Shown in pieces: positions 1 to 8,359 of a DNA stretch of 19,541 bases. This DNA is from CAZQAA01 sp964591255 (GTDB lineage: Bacteria > Desulfobacterota > DSM-4660 > Desulfatiglandales > Desulfatiglandaceae), in assembly GCA_964591255.1 (NCBI GenBank), contig CAZQAA010000182.1:1-19541 (forward strand), written 5' to 3'. The stretch's first letter is position 1, and each line of letters begins with the position of its first letter. The notes beneath the pieces are model-generated. The model saw only the letters and a list, made by a program, of their open reading frames with translations. It did no database searches and was not told where the DNA came from. The translations under genes and the position numbers were made by a program.

Positions 1-2
1 TT

Positions 3-1124
3 TATCCCCTGGATCAAATAAAGGAAGGTGAACTTTTGAGGCCGTTTGAGACATGGTTTGTATGGATGAATCTCATGGCTAAACAGAAGCTGTATATTAT
101 GCTGTTTATACCCCTTTTATTTGTACCGTTTTGTATCAATGGGAAGTTAAAAGAATCTGTTCTTCTCTTTTTAGTAGTTTTTTTCATTATATTAAACATT
201 AGATTAAATGGTGTTTATGCCAATGATATTACTTATTGGGAGAAGATGGATCAGGGTAGCAAGGGTAAGAATGCCGTAGTCAGGCTTAATCTTGCCAAGG
301 CCTATGTTGAAGACAGCAGAACAGATCAGGCCAAAAATATACTTTTGGGATTAAAGTATGAAGAAAAAATTTATGGCATAGTTGAAGATATTGTAGATGT
401 GGAATTAGGAAGGGTATATCAGTCTGAACACAGAAACAGACTTGCAGGATATTATTTCTTTGGAAGGCCTAAGAGATGCCTGCCGGGTGCGGGAAAAATA
501 GCCAAGTGGAGGTTGATATACATAGGTGATTTTCTCTTTCAGACCGGTTTTGTGAGTTATGCTGAGAATTATTTTGCGAGTGCATTTGTCCTTGATCCTT
601 ATGATATCAGGCTGTTTAATCGGTTAGGCGAGGTTCTTCTGTACAAGAATTTTTTCAGGGCCGCCGGTAGATATTTTGGAAAAGCACTGGAATATGATGA
701 CAATAATGATATTGCTATCTATCATTCTGCGTTTGTGTATAAGATGATCGGAGATGAAGAAAGATATGCTTTCTTCGAAAAAAAATGGCAGAAGTTGCAT
801 AATACCCGTAAGCGAATGGAGTTCCAAGATGTCTATGACCGGTATAGTTTCAACAAGGAGACAATCAGAAAGGAACTGTCCAACGATCCGGTAACCCTTT
901 TTATTACCGGCAGGACGAAATTTGAGTATGTCTACAAGCAGGATGGAAAGGTCTATAATCTTTGGGAGGTTCCCTTTGAGATAGGCAAGTATTTTTACTC
1001 TCAGGAAAAATATGATGATGCCATGGAGTATCTTTCGTACGCATATAATCTGAACAAGGACTCTGAAGAAACTGTTGAATATCTGAAAAAAGCGTATCAG
1101 AAAAAGCTGAAAAAGGTCAAATAG
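3..1124 (+). CDS. TPR-containing membrane protein, probably the C-terminal part of a larger protein
   Basis: The frame is open without a stop to the window edge, so the gene may begin outside. A TTG at 36 preceded by AAGGAAGG (21-28) is the best internal start, giving 362 residues; numbering below uses it. Two hydrophobic segments (about 19-34 and 41-56) are followed by TPR-like helices at about 79-108, 187-238 and 333-355, so the protein looks anchored in the inner membrane with a soluble repeat domain. The layout of a last membrane helix pair, then a Tyr-Trp pair (67-68), then TPRs resembles the C-terminal end of TMTC/O-mannosyltransferase-like membrane proteins with TPR tails. That resemblance is my inference and favours a partial gene. 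It ends in a basic tail. The next gene starts 8 bases later, so the two are probably cotranscribed. TPRs mediate protein contacts, and the propeller protein downstream is an obvious partner. No catalytic motif is visible. Confidence 0.7.
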   Translation, partial: YPLDQIKEGELLRPFETWFVWMNLMAKQKLYIMLFIPLLFVPFCINGKLKESVLLFLVVFFIILNIRLNGVYANDITYWEKMDQGSKGKNAVVRLNLAKAYVEDSRTDQAKNILLGLKYEEKIYGIVEDIVDVELGRVYQSEHRNRLAGYYFFGRPKRCLPGAGKIAKWRLIYIGDFLFQTGFVSYAENYFASAFVLDPYDIRLFNRLGEVLLYKNFFRAAGRYFGKALEYDDNNDIAIYHSAFVYKMIGDEERYAFFEKKWQKLHNTRKRMEFQDVYDRYSFNKETIRKELSNDPVTLFITGRTKFEYVYKQDGKVYNLWEVPFEIGKYFYSQEKYDDAMEYLSYAYNLNKDSEETVEYLKKAYQKKLKKVK

Positions 1125-1132
1125 GATAAGCT

Positions 1133-2788
1133 GTGAATTCCCTATTAATGGAAAAGAAACAGAAGTTATTAACGGCTGTTATTGCCTCGGGTATTGCTGC
1201 TTTTTTCTTGATAAGCGTTTCAAGGGCGGCGCATTCAGCACTGCCGGGCAAAATGCTATATGATTGCAGTAAGAAAGTGAATGTGCAGGTTTTTGATTCG
1301 CCAAATGTTGTCAGAAAGGTTGACACCGGGACGGTGATTCGGCCTTTTGATCCTTCTGTTACCCCTTCTGAGTATAAAACCAATTATTATGAAGTAAAAA
1401 AGTCAAGGTTTTTAAAGATCATAAGGCCATATAATAATGCCTCATTTCCGAAAAATATTGCCCCGCCTGAGATCGTTTGGGAGGACGGTGTCGATAACTT
1501 TTGGCTCATGAAATTCATGATATCTGGTCAGGAAGATATATGTCTTACGGTAGTTACTGATAAGAGACACTGGAGACCAGGTATTAAGACATGGCAGCAG
1601 ATCAAGACTCTGGGCGCAGGCAAGTACATAACTTTGGAGGTAAGGGGCTGTTTTGTGGAAGAAGGCATAAGGAGTGGTGACACCGTGTACCGGGATAGCG
1701 TGAGATTCAAGATATCCGAATATCCGACAGATAACATAATCGTATACCGTCTTGTTTCTCCATTGTTTCATACCCAAAAAACACCTAACATCTATTACAG
1801 ACACGTTGATTCGTTCGTGACAAGGCCGTTTTTGATGGGGGAGGGCATCTATTGTACCAACTGTCATTTTTTTCCCAAGCGTGAGGGGATAAGGCCGAAT
1901 GAAGAGAAATTGGCTATAGCTGTGAGGGATCAGCTGCCATCACGGAAAGCATCCGGAAAAGGGAGGCGGATATTAGGAATCTATGATTTTTCCACGGGGA
2001 AGGGGAAGACATTTAATATCAACTCCTTTTTTATGGGCTGGTGTCCTGACGGGAAAAAGATAGCCGTTACCATAGGAGAGACTGTAAGTATCAGACCGTG
2101 TATCACCTTGGAAACGCAACAGTTCTTTGTCCTTGTATCAGACATCGCCATAGTTGATGTGGAAACCAATAATATCATCCCGTTAAAAGGGGCAAGCGAA
2201 CCTGACTATATGGAAAATTTTCCTACCTGGTCACCTGATGCAAAATATATTATTTTTTGCAGGGCTGAGGAATCGAAAGGCAGGGCCTTATCAGATTTGA
2301 GGTTTAATCTTTACAGGATCGCATATAATAATGGAAGGGGTGGCGTCCCTGTACCAATAAAGGGGGCATCATTCAACGGGAAGAGTAATTATGCTCCACG
2401 ATATTCTCCGGATGGAAAGTGGGTAGTCTTTAATCAGGCCGATTCCGCTTCGTTGGTAGAGCCCACGTCTGATTTGTGGATTTTTTCCACGCGGGACGGT
2501 GGTAGGCCGAGGGAACTGGAATGCAATGTGGACTATGCCATGGATTCGTGGCATAGCTGGTCATCTAACAGCAGGTGGCTGCTCTTTGCCTCCAAGAGAG
2601 ACGATGGGATTTTTGCGAGAATCTATCTGACCGAGATAGATGATAACGGATATGCTTCGCCACCTGTCAAACTCCCCTTAAAGGATGATCCTATGATGTG
2701 TTTTAACGTACCAGAGTTTCTTAACTATGACAGGGAAATTGATTATAGGGGCGTGTTGAGGGAGACTACTAAACCATCGATAAATTAG
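1133..2788 (+). CDS. TolB-like PD40 beta-propeller protein with one CXXCH heme-c motif
   Basis: The start is GTG with an AGGA overlapping the stop of the upstream gene. An ATG five codons later (1148) is an alternative. Residues 11-30 form a signal peptide or anchor after a Lys-rich stretch, so the protein should face the periplasm. Residues about 40-230 contain no domain I recognise. Cys-Thr-Asn-Cys-His at 241-245 is a canonical site for covalent heme c. It is followed by PD40/TolB-type propeller repeats with Trp/Tyr-Ser-Pro-Asp-Gly-Lys cores near 302-310, 366-374, 423-431 and 475-482. Secreted TolB-like proteins with such a motif just before the propeller are known, notably in Bacteroidetes, but their role is not established. 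A heme there suggests redox sensing or electron transfer, or only a structural cofactor. Heme attachment needs the cytochrome c maturation system, which is not in this window. Confidence 0.8.
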   Translation: MNSLLMEKKQKLLTAVIASGIAAFFLISVSRAAHSALPGKMLYDCSKKVNVQVFDSPNVVRKVDTGTVIRPFDPSVTPSEYKTNYYEVKKSRFLKIIRPYNNASFPKNIAPPEIVWEDGVDNFWLMKFMISGQEDICLTVVTDKRHWRPGIKTWQQIKTLGAGKYITLEVRGCFVEEGIRSGDTVYRDSVRFKISEYPTDNIIVYRLVSPLFHTQKTPNIYYRHVDSFVTRPFLMGEGIYCTNCHFFPKREGIRPNEEKLAIAVRDQLPSRKASGKGRRILGIYDFSTGKGKTFNINSFFMGWCPDGKKIAVTIGETVSIRPCITLETQQFFVLVSDIAIVDVETNNIIPLKGASEPDYMENFPTWSPDAKYIIFCRAEESKGRALSDLRFNLYRIAYNNGRGGVPVPIKGASFNGKSNYAPRYSPDGKWVVFNQADSASLVEPTSDLWIFSTRDGGRPRELECNVDYAMDSWHSWSSNSRWLLFASKRDDGIFARIYLTEIDDNGYASPPVKLPLKDDPMMCFNVPEFLNYDREIDYRGVLRETTKPSIN

Positions 2789-2888
2789 AGTGGACTAATT
2801 CTAGACAAGTTCCTTGACCAGGACATGCATTATAACTAAAACATGGGCTATACTGGTGGAGATAGCCTTTGAAAAGGAGGAAACTTAA

Positions 2889-3242
2889 ATGACAGATCAG
2901 GACGTGATGGATTCGGAAGAGTATGGTGCAGAACAGCAACGGGAGATTCTGTCAACCCTGTCGTTGCTCAAAAGGGTTTTATACTCGTTAGTAGCACTTG
3001 TTTTAGTTTTGAGTGTCTCTTTCAACCTGTATCTTGCATTCCATAACAGGAGGTTGAACGAGGCGCTTGATTTCTATACCGGTCGGGTGCAGCAGATGTC
3101 CATGCGAGACCAGACTCTTGACAGGCTTTTCAGGGATCTATCCAGTCTGGCCGAGGATAATCTGGAACTTGGGAAGCTGTTACATAAATATAATATCAGA
3201 CCTAACCAAGGTGGAGCCTCTGGAGAGATGGACAGAAATTAA
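2889..3242 (+). CDS. Small single-pass membrane protein with coiled-coil tail, unknown function
   Basis: This 117-residue protein has a very good ribosome binding site (AAAAGGAGG at 2872-2880, 8 bases before ATG). It has an acidic cytoplasmic-looking N-terminus, one transmembrane helix at about 31-52, and a helical, charged tail (53-107) with heptad-like leucines that could form a coiled coil. I recognise no family. The 100 bases before it contain TTGACC (2814-2819) and, 17 bases on, TAAAAC (2837-2842). This is a weak sigma70-like pair, so the gene may have its own promoter rather than depend on the upstream pair. The following gene starts 56 bases downstream. The size and topology recall small scaffold proteins, but nothing in the sequence assigns a role. 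Confidence 0.72.
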   Translation: MTDQDVMDSEEYGAEQQREILSTLSLLKRVLYSLVALVLVLSVSFNLYLAFHNRRLNEALDFYTGRVQQMSMRDQTLDRLFRDLSSLAEDNLELGKLLHKYNIRPNQGGASGEMDRN

Positions 3243-3298
3243 ATTTTTGTTACACGCGAAATGTTTCCCTGAATCTGAAAGGTCATTCAGACATACCT

Positions 3299-4459
3299 AT
3301 GTATTTCAAGAAAAGCTTTGATTTTGAAGACGTTAGATTTATTTTTCTTAGCTTCACTGTAAGTCCCCATGCCAATGGGATCGAGATGGAGCTGGAAAAG
3401 GCATTCAACAGATGTGACGAAGAGATTGGGCTGGATTATATAGTAAGACAAACCATATTTATTCCTGCCTATAGTTATCGGCAAAAGATATATGATATCA
3501 TGGGCCGTGTATTCAAGGGAGAATTGCCCGCGACCTGCTTTGTCAGACAGCCTCTTTTGAACGGAGAGGCCATAGGCGTGGAGCTATGGATAGTCATTCC
3601 AGAAAAAGGTAAAGACTCTGATCATATAAAAAGGGAGACTGAAAATCTTACCATAGTCGATACAGGAGGCCTGAAATGGGCTTTTTTGTGTGGTATTGAG
3701 CCCGCGAACAGGAATGAACCTATCAGCCAACAGGTGGCTACAGGTCTTGAGGAAGCGGATGTGCTTCTCAGGGCGTACGGTTTTGGCTTTAGTCAGGTGA
3801 TAAGGACCTGGTTTTATACCGGGGAAATACTGGAGCCGGAGGGCCGTTCTATCCGATATGACGAGATGAACAGGATAAGGAACATGTTTTATCAAGAAAT
3901 TTGGGAGAACGAGGAATACTATCCGGCCAGCACTGGAATAGGAATAGATGGGGATGGGTTTGTCTTGGATGGTATTGCCCTGAAGTCGAATGTTAGACAG
4001 CCCAATATAATAAGAATAGACAATCCATTACAGACACGTCCATATAATTACAATATCAATAAGGCTCCTGATGAAAAGCCTACTTTCTGCAGGGGTGTTG
4101 TGGTCAGTTGTGACAAATTTTATATTATTTTTATCTCTGGTACAGCAAGTATAAGGGGGTCGGATGTGGTATTCAAAGGTGATATAATAAAACAGACGAA
4201 AACCACTATTGAGAATATTGCCTCACTTATAGATAAAAGCAACCTCAAGGAGAGATATGGTCTTCAAAGGGGAGCATCCCTGGAGGACATTCAACAGATC
4301 AGGGTTTACATAAAGAGGGGAGAATATGGCAATATGGTGAAACATATATGTGAACAGTTCTTTCCCCGCGTCCCCCAACTTTACTGTGTAGCTGACATCT
4401 GCAGACCATCACTGTTGGTGGAAATAGAAGCTATTGCTGTGCTCAGTAAGATAGAATAG
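3299..4459 (+). CDS. RidA/YjgF-superfamily protein, chorismatase (FkbO/Hyg5)-like
   Basis: The 386 residues fit the layout of chorismatase-type proteins, in which two RidA-like folds are joined. Supporting segments are the Arg-Gln-Thr-Ile-Phe strand near 50-54, Phe-Val-Arg-Gln-Pro at 81-85, the Pro-Ala-Ser-Thr-Gly-Ile-Gly turn at 209-215, and the C-terminal end (about 355-382), where Pro-Ser-Leu-Leu-Val-Glu-Ile-Glu matches the usual end of RidA proteins. Characterised chorismatases hydrolyse chorismate to dihydroxybenzoates or 3-hydroxybenzoate plus pyruvate, using an acidic residue in this C-terminal segment; Glu375 and Glu377 are candidates. Family membership is from motif recognition. The substrate is unknown, and no biosynthetic genes lie beside it. 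The ATG at 3299 lacks a well-placed ribosome binding site (AAAGG is 16 bases away), but there is no other standard start upstream in the open frame. It converges with the merR-like gene, 20 bases away, and no terminator is visible between them. Confidence 0.65.
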   Translation: MYFKKSFDFEDVRFIFLSFTVSPHANGIEMELEKAFNRCDEEIGLDYIVRQTIFIPAYSYRQKIYDIMGRVFKGELPATCFVRQPLLNGEAIGVELWIVIPEKGKDSDHIKRETENLTIVDTGGLKWAFLCGIEPANRNEPISQQVATGLEEADVLLRAYGFGFSQVIRTWFYTGEILEPEGRSIRYDEMNRIRNMFYQEIWENEEYYPASTGIGIDGDGFVLDGIALKSNVRQPNIIRIDNPLQTRPYNYNINKAPDEKPTFCRGVVVSCDKFYIIFISGTASIRGSDVVFKGDIIKQTKTTIENIASLIDKSNLKERYGLQRGASLEDIQQIRVYIKRGEYGNMVKHICEQFFPRVPQLYCVADICRPSLLVEIEAIAVLSKIE

Positions 4460-4479
4460 AAAATGGATAGCTGGTTACG

Positions 4480-4818
4480 TTATGATAATACTCTTAATAT
4501 CTCTTCCAGTTCTGCCTTTATATTTTCCAGAATGCGATATTTAGTGCTGATGACCGCGTTGCCTTTGTGGTTTTCCTTTTGTCCGAGTCTCTGGCGTGCA
4601 CCTTTTATGGTCATTTTTTCTTCATAAAGCAGTCTTTTTATTTCCAGCAGGATTTCCAGATCTTTTCTCCTGTATGTTCTTTGGGTGGAATCGGCCCTCC
4701 TGGGCCTGAGCTGTGGAAATTCTTTCTCCCAGTATCTCAATACATAGGGCTCAACGCCAATAATACGGCTGGCCTCACCTATCCGGAAATAGCGTTTGTT
4801 GTCAGGAATAAGGACCAT
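4480..4818 (-). CDS. MerR-family transcriptional regulator
   Basis: A 112-residue protein with a MerR-type winged helix-turn-helix: Tyr-Phe-Arg-Ile-Gly-Glu-Ala at 10-16, recognition helix ending Val-Leu-Arg-Tyr-Trp-Glu at 26-31, and wing Arg-Thr-Tyr-Arg-Arg at 47-51. A helical tail follows (78-112). It has no cysteines, so it is not a metal-sensing MerR, and the tail is too short for a ligand-binding domain. It starts 3 bases after the pheT stop with GAGGGAGG inside the pheT end as ribosome binding site, so it is the last gene of the thrS-pheT run and is probably cotranslated. A MerR-like regulator at this place is common in Desulfobacterota and other Proteobacteria, usually after ihfA, which is absent here. 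Its target is unknown. Confidence 0.88.
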   Translation of the reverse strand: MVLIPDNKRYFRIGEASRIIGVEPYVLRYWEKEFPQLRPRRADSTQRTYRRKDLEILLEIKRLLYEEKMTIKGARQRLGQKENHKGNAVISTKYRILENIKAELEEILRVLS

Positions 4819-4821
4819 TTG

Positions 4822-7239
4822 TTAGCCCTCCCTCAGCCTTCCTCCTGTTTCTTGCCTGATTTTATCAATGATTCGCCCATGTATACGATTCACTTCTGTT
4901 CCATCCAGGGTTGTATTCTTCGATCTGTAGCAGAGTTTGAAGGCAATGGCTTTTTCCAAAGCGTCAATTTTGTCTCCCTCGTATAGGTCAAAAATCCGTA
5001 CCGATTCCACTAAGTCCCCTCCCTCTTTTTGTATGATATCTAAAATCGTAGCACTTTCTGTCTTCCGATTTACTATAAGGGATATATCTCTATAAACGGC
5101 GGGGAATTTGGCAAAAGGCCTGAATTTTTTACCCTTGGACAAATGTGGCAGCAAGCTTTCCATATCAAGTTCAAAGAGATATACATTATTATCCTTCAAA
5201 CCGTATGATTTCATGACTTCCTGAGATATGCGCCCTACCTGCCCCAGCTGTGAGCCAGAGTATTTGATGTTGGCCATGATATCAGGGTCATACCACGGAG
5301 CAATTTTTTCCCTTTTGAATGAGCAATCTTCCAATCCCAGTCCCCTCAAGAGTGCTTCAACAGCACCTTTAATGTCGAAAAAGTCTGCAGCCCTTTCCTC
5401 ACTGTTATACCAACTCTTTTTTTGAGATAGGCCTGTTATAATTGCTGACAGGGTGAGTTTTTCATAGGGCTGTTGGTCCCCAGGTTTCCGGATAAATATT
5501 TTGCCTGTCTCAAAGAGCCTCAAATCTGTTTCACCGTGGGTGATGTTTGTCTTAATCGTTGACAGGAGCCCAGGAATGAGAGATGTCCGCATTACAGACT
5601 GGTCGACAGTAAGGGGATTTATGAGTTTTACAAACGACCTGACAGGACTACCTTCATCGGCATTTAGTATATCGGCCCAGTCAGGAGAAATAAACCCGTA
5701 AGTAATGATCTCCGTGAAGCCGATACCCATCATAATGGACCTTATTTGATTCCGGAGGACGAGTTCCGGAGATTCTTGTTCATCTGTGGGTCTGATGCTC
5801 GGAATTGTGACCGGTATGTCTTCGTATCCGCTAAGGCGTGCAATTTCTTCAATCAGGTCTGCCTCACGGGATATATCCACACGAAAAGACGGGGGAGTAA
5901 TTCTCAATCTGTTTTTGCTGACATCTTTTACCTCCATTTCAAGGGAAGCAAGATATCCTGATATTGAATCCCTCGATAGGTCACTCCCTAAGATACGATT
6001 TGTCCTGTCAACCCTGAGGTCAATAATGCGAGGTTTATAACGTCTTGGGTAATTATCAATGATACCACTCGCTATTTCTCCCCCTGAGAGGCGGTGCATT
6101 AAATAGATTGCCCGTATGAGTGCCGTAGTGACACCCTCAATATCGGTTTCCCTCTCAAAACGGTATGATGCCTCTGTAAGGATACCCAAACGTTTTGAGG
6201 CCTTTCTGATAGTTACAGGATGAAAAAAGGCACTTTCTACGAGAACATCCCTGGATCCTGCAAAAATCTCCGAGTTGAGACCGCCCATAATTCCGGCCAG
6301 GGCCACGGGCCTTTCACTGTCACAGATCAAAAGGGTTTCTTCATTTAGGATATGGTTCTCTCCGTCCAGTGTCGTAAAGGTTTCATCCTTTTTTGCTAGC
6401 CTGACTACGATCCTGTTTCCTTTGAGTCTGTTGTAGTCAAAGGCATGTAAAGGCTGTCCCGTCTCCAGCATAACGTAGTTGGTGACATCCACAACGTTAT
6501 TGATACTTCTTATCCCTGACAAGTAAAGACGATATCTCATCCAGAATGGAGATGGGCCTATTTCAACTCCTTGAATTATACCTGCGGCATAACGTGGACA
6601 ACCGTCTGGCTCCATAATCGCAACTCTCGCCAGCTTATCGATGGGTGGGCCTGTTTCTGTTATTTTTATGTCGGGTCTTTTTAGTCTTTGTCTGGTACTA
6701 GCGGCAATTTCCCGTGCAACCCCAAGGACGGAAGCGCAGTCAGGACGATTTGGGGTGATCTCCAGATCTATGACCCAGTCATATATGGGAAGGATAGAGG
6801 GGAGAGGACGGCCTGGCGTTGTATCTTCAGGAAGAATCATGATTCCCGAATGGTCGTCTGTAAGGCCCAGTTCATCTTCCGCCAGCAGGATACCCTTTGA
6901 TATATATCCCCTGATCTCGGTCTCCTTGATAATTGTGCCGTCGGGAAGTCTGGTACCTGAGACGGCCAGCGGTACTATTGAATCCTTTTCCAGGTTAGGA
7001 GCGCCACAAACAACGGGGACTGTTTCGTGGCCGGTATCCACTTCACAAAGCGATAAATTGCCAGCCTTGGGATGAGGGGCTATGGTAAGTATCTTTGCAG
7101 CAATAATATCATCAAGTGACCGTCCTACTTCCACGACGCCGTCTACTTCAAGTCCTAACATGGTCAGGAGTCTGGAAAGCTCATGAGGGGACATTTCAAT
7201 GTCAACATAATCTTTTAACCAGTTCAGACTTATTTTCAT
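4822..7239 (-). CDS. pheT: Phenylalanine-tRNA ligase beta subunit
   Basis: PheT forms the alpha2-beta2 enzyme with PheS, charges tRNA-Phe in the cytoplasm and edits mischarged Tyr. The 805 residues match the usual length of about 800. The domains run in order: N-terminal segment with Trp-Leu-Lys-Asp-Tyr-Val at 7-12, OB-fold tRNA-binding domain (about 42-150), the Thr-Pro-Asn-Arg-Pro-Asp-Cys motif, B3/4 editing domain (about 215-375) with the His-Ala-Phe-Asp motif, B5 domain (about 400-470), a degenerate synthetase core, and a C-terminal FDX-ACB tRNA-binding domain (about 710-802). No key segment is missing. It lies 87 bases after pheS. That gap holds an ATGAGT/ACTCAT 6-bp inverted repeat overlapping the pheS stop, but no obvious promoter. 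The ribosome binding site is weak (CAGG), so its expression may depend on pheS translation. Confidence 0.97.
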   Translation of the reverse strand: MKISLNWLKDYVDIEMSPHELSRLLTMLGLEVDGVVEVGRSLDDIIAAKILTIAPHPKAGNLSLCEVDTGHETVPVVCGAPNLEKDSIVPLAVSGTRLPDGTIIKETEIRGYISKGILLAEDELGLTDDHSGIMILPEDTTPGRPLPSILPIYDWVIDLEITPNRPDCASVLGVAREIAASTRQRLKRPDIKITETGPPIDKLARVAIMEPDGCPRYAAGIIQGVEIGPSPFWMRYRLYLSGIRSINNVVDVTNYVMLETGQPLHAFDYNRLKGNRIVVRLAKKDETFTTLDGENHILNEETLLICDSERPVALAGIMGGLNSEIFAGSRDVLVESAFFHPVTIRKASKRLGILTEASYRFERETDIEGVTTALIRAIYLMHRLSGGEIASGIIDNYPRRYKPRIIDLRVDRTNRILGSDLSRDSISGYLASLEMEVKDVSKNRLRITPPSFRVDISREADLIEEIARLSGYEDIPVTIPSIRPTDEQESPELVLRNQIRSIMMGIGFTEIITYGFISPDWADILNADEGSPVRSFVKLINPLTVDQSVMRTSLIPGLLSTIKTNITHGETDLRLFETGKIFIRKPGDQQPYEKLTLSAIITGLSQKKSWYNSEERAADFFDIKGAVEALLRGLGLEDCSFKREKIAPWYDPDIMANIKYSGSQLGQVGRISQEVMKSYGLKDNNVYLFELDMESLLPHLSKGKKFRPFAKFPAVYRDISLIVNRKTESATILDIIQKEGGDLVESVRIFDLYEGDKIDALEKAIAFKLCYRSKNTTLDGTEVNRIHGRIIDKIRQETGGRLREG

Positions 7240-7326
7240 AAAGGAAACCTGCCATTATATTCAGAGTAATCATTATTAGATTCAGACGTTATGGTCTCAC
7301 GGCTGAGATTGAATGAGTTTTACTCA

Positions 7327-8334
7327 TCAAAATTGTTTCAAAAATCGCATGTCGTTTTTAAAAAACAGCTGTATGTCATCAATTTCATACTTGAGCATAG
7401 CTATCCTTTCAATGCCCATGCCAAAGGCAAATCCTGAATAGATTTCCGGATCGTAATTGACAAATTTATATACCTCCGGGTCCACCATGCCTGAACCCAA
7501 AATTTCCAGCCAACCGGTTTGTGAGCAGGTGCGGCATCCTCCTCCTCCACATATTACACATTGAATATCCACCTCTGCACTCGGTTCGGTAAAGGGAAAA
7601 AAACTGGGCCTGAACCTGAGTCTGGTCTCTTTGCCGAACATCTGATGAACAAAGGTCGTAAGCGTGCCCTTGAGATCGCCAAAGCTGACATTTTTATCTA
7701 CTAAAAGACCTTCTACCTGATGAAACATGGGAGTATGTGAAACATCTGAATCCCTTCTGTAGACCTTGCCAGGAGCGATAATACTGACCGGTGGGGGCTG
7801 TTTCTCCATAACTCGTACCTGGATCGGTGAAGTATGCGTTCTCAAGACCACGTTATCTGATATGTAAAATGTGTCCTGCATATCCCTTGCAGGATGATCC
7901 TTCGGAAGATTAAGTGCCTCAAAGTTATAATAGTCTGTCTCTACATCAGGTCCGGTTACCACCCTGAATCCCATCCTGGAAAATATGTCGCATACCTCTT
8001 TTACGACTGTGGTTATGGGGTGTAAGTGACCAAGAAGCGGTTCTCTTCCTGGCAGAGTGACATCCACAAAGGCCCTTGTCCTCTTGTTTTCGATCCCTAA
8101 TCCGTTACGGGTTTCCTCAAGTTTCCTTAACAGGTTGCTCTTGATCAGATTAGCCAGTTTTCCCACTTCCGGACGTTTGTCCGGTGACACCTCTCCAATT
8201 CCCTTCATGAGAGATGTGAGCCTGCCTTTTTTACCGAGATAGGAGATCCTGAAATTTTCAAGTGCGGTGAGATCGTGAACATTTTCCAGATCTCTTAACG
8301 CCTCGTTTTCCAGTTCAAGGAGTTTGTCTTTCAT
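7327..8334 (-). CDS. pheS: Phenylalanine-tRNA ligase alpha subunit
   Basis: PheS carries the catalytic site that activates phenylalanine and attaches it to tRNA-Phe. I place the start at ATG 8334, giving 335 residues that begin with the coiled-coil tRNA-binding arm (Met-Lys-Asp-Lys-Leu-Leu-Glu-Leu), as in other PheS proteins. A longer frame reaches an ATG at 8403, but its 23 extra residues do not resemble PheS, have no ribosome binding site and overlap rplT by 44 bases. Class II motifs are present: motif 1 around His-Pro-Ile-Thr-Thr-Val-Val, motif 2 with Tyr-Arg-Arg-Asp and Ser-His-Thr-Pro-Met-Phe-His-Gln-Val-Glu-Gly, and motif 3 with Gly-Met-Gly-Ile-Glu-Arg near the C-terminus. A cysteine cluster (Cys-X2-Cys-X4-Cys-X2-Cys) precedes the Trp-Leu-Glu-Ile-Leu-Gly segment, as in many bacterial PheS. 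The rplT stop is 25 bases upstream. Confidence 0.95.
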   Translation of the reverse strand: MKDKLLELENEALRDLENVHDLTALENFRISYLGKKGRLTSLMKGIGEVSPDKRPEVGKLANLIKSNLLRKLEETRNGLGIENKRTRAFVDVTLPGREPLLGHLHPITTVVKEVCDIFSRMGFRVVTGPDVETDYYNFEALNLPKDHPARDMQDTFYISDNVVLRTHTSPIQVRVMEKQPPPVSIIAPGKVYRRDSDVSHTPMFHQVEGLLVDKNVSFGDLKGTLTTFVHQMFGKETRLRFRPSFFPFTEPSAEVDIQCVICGGGGCRTCSQTGWLEILGSGMVDPEVYKFVNYDPEIYSGFAFGMGIERIAMLKYEIDDIQLFFKNDMRFLKQF

Positions 8335-8359
8335 AGTGTCCCAGGATAGTTCTTTACCT

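Noticed and set aside
2870..2882. CCTT/AAGG hairpin masking the ribosome binding site of the small membrane protein gene
   Set aside because: The stem has only 4 bp with a 4-base loop and would be too weak to matter.
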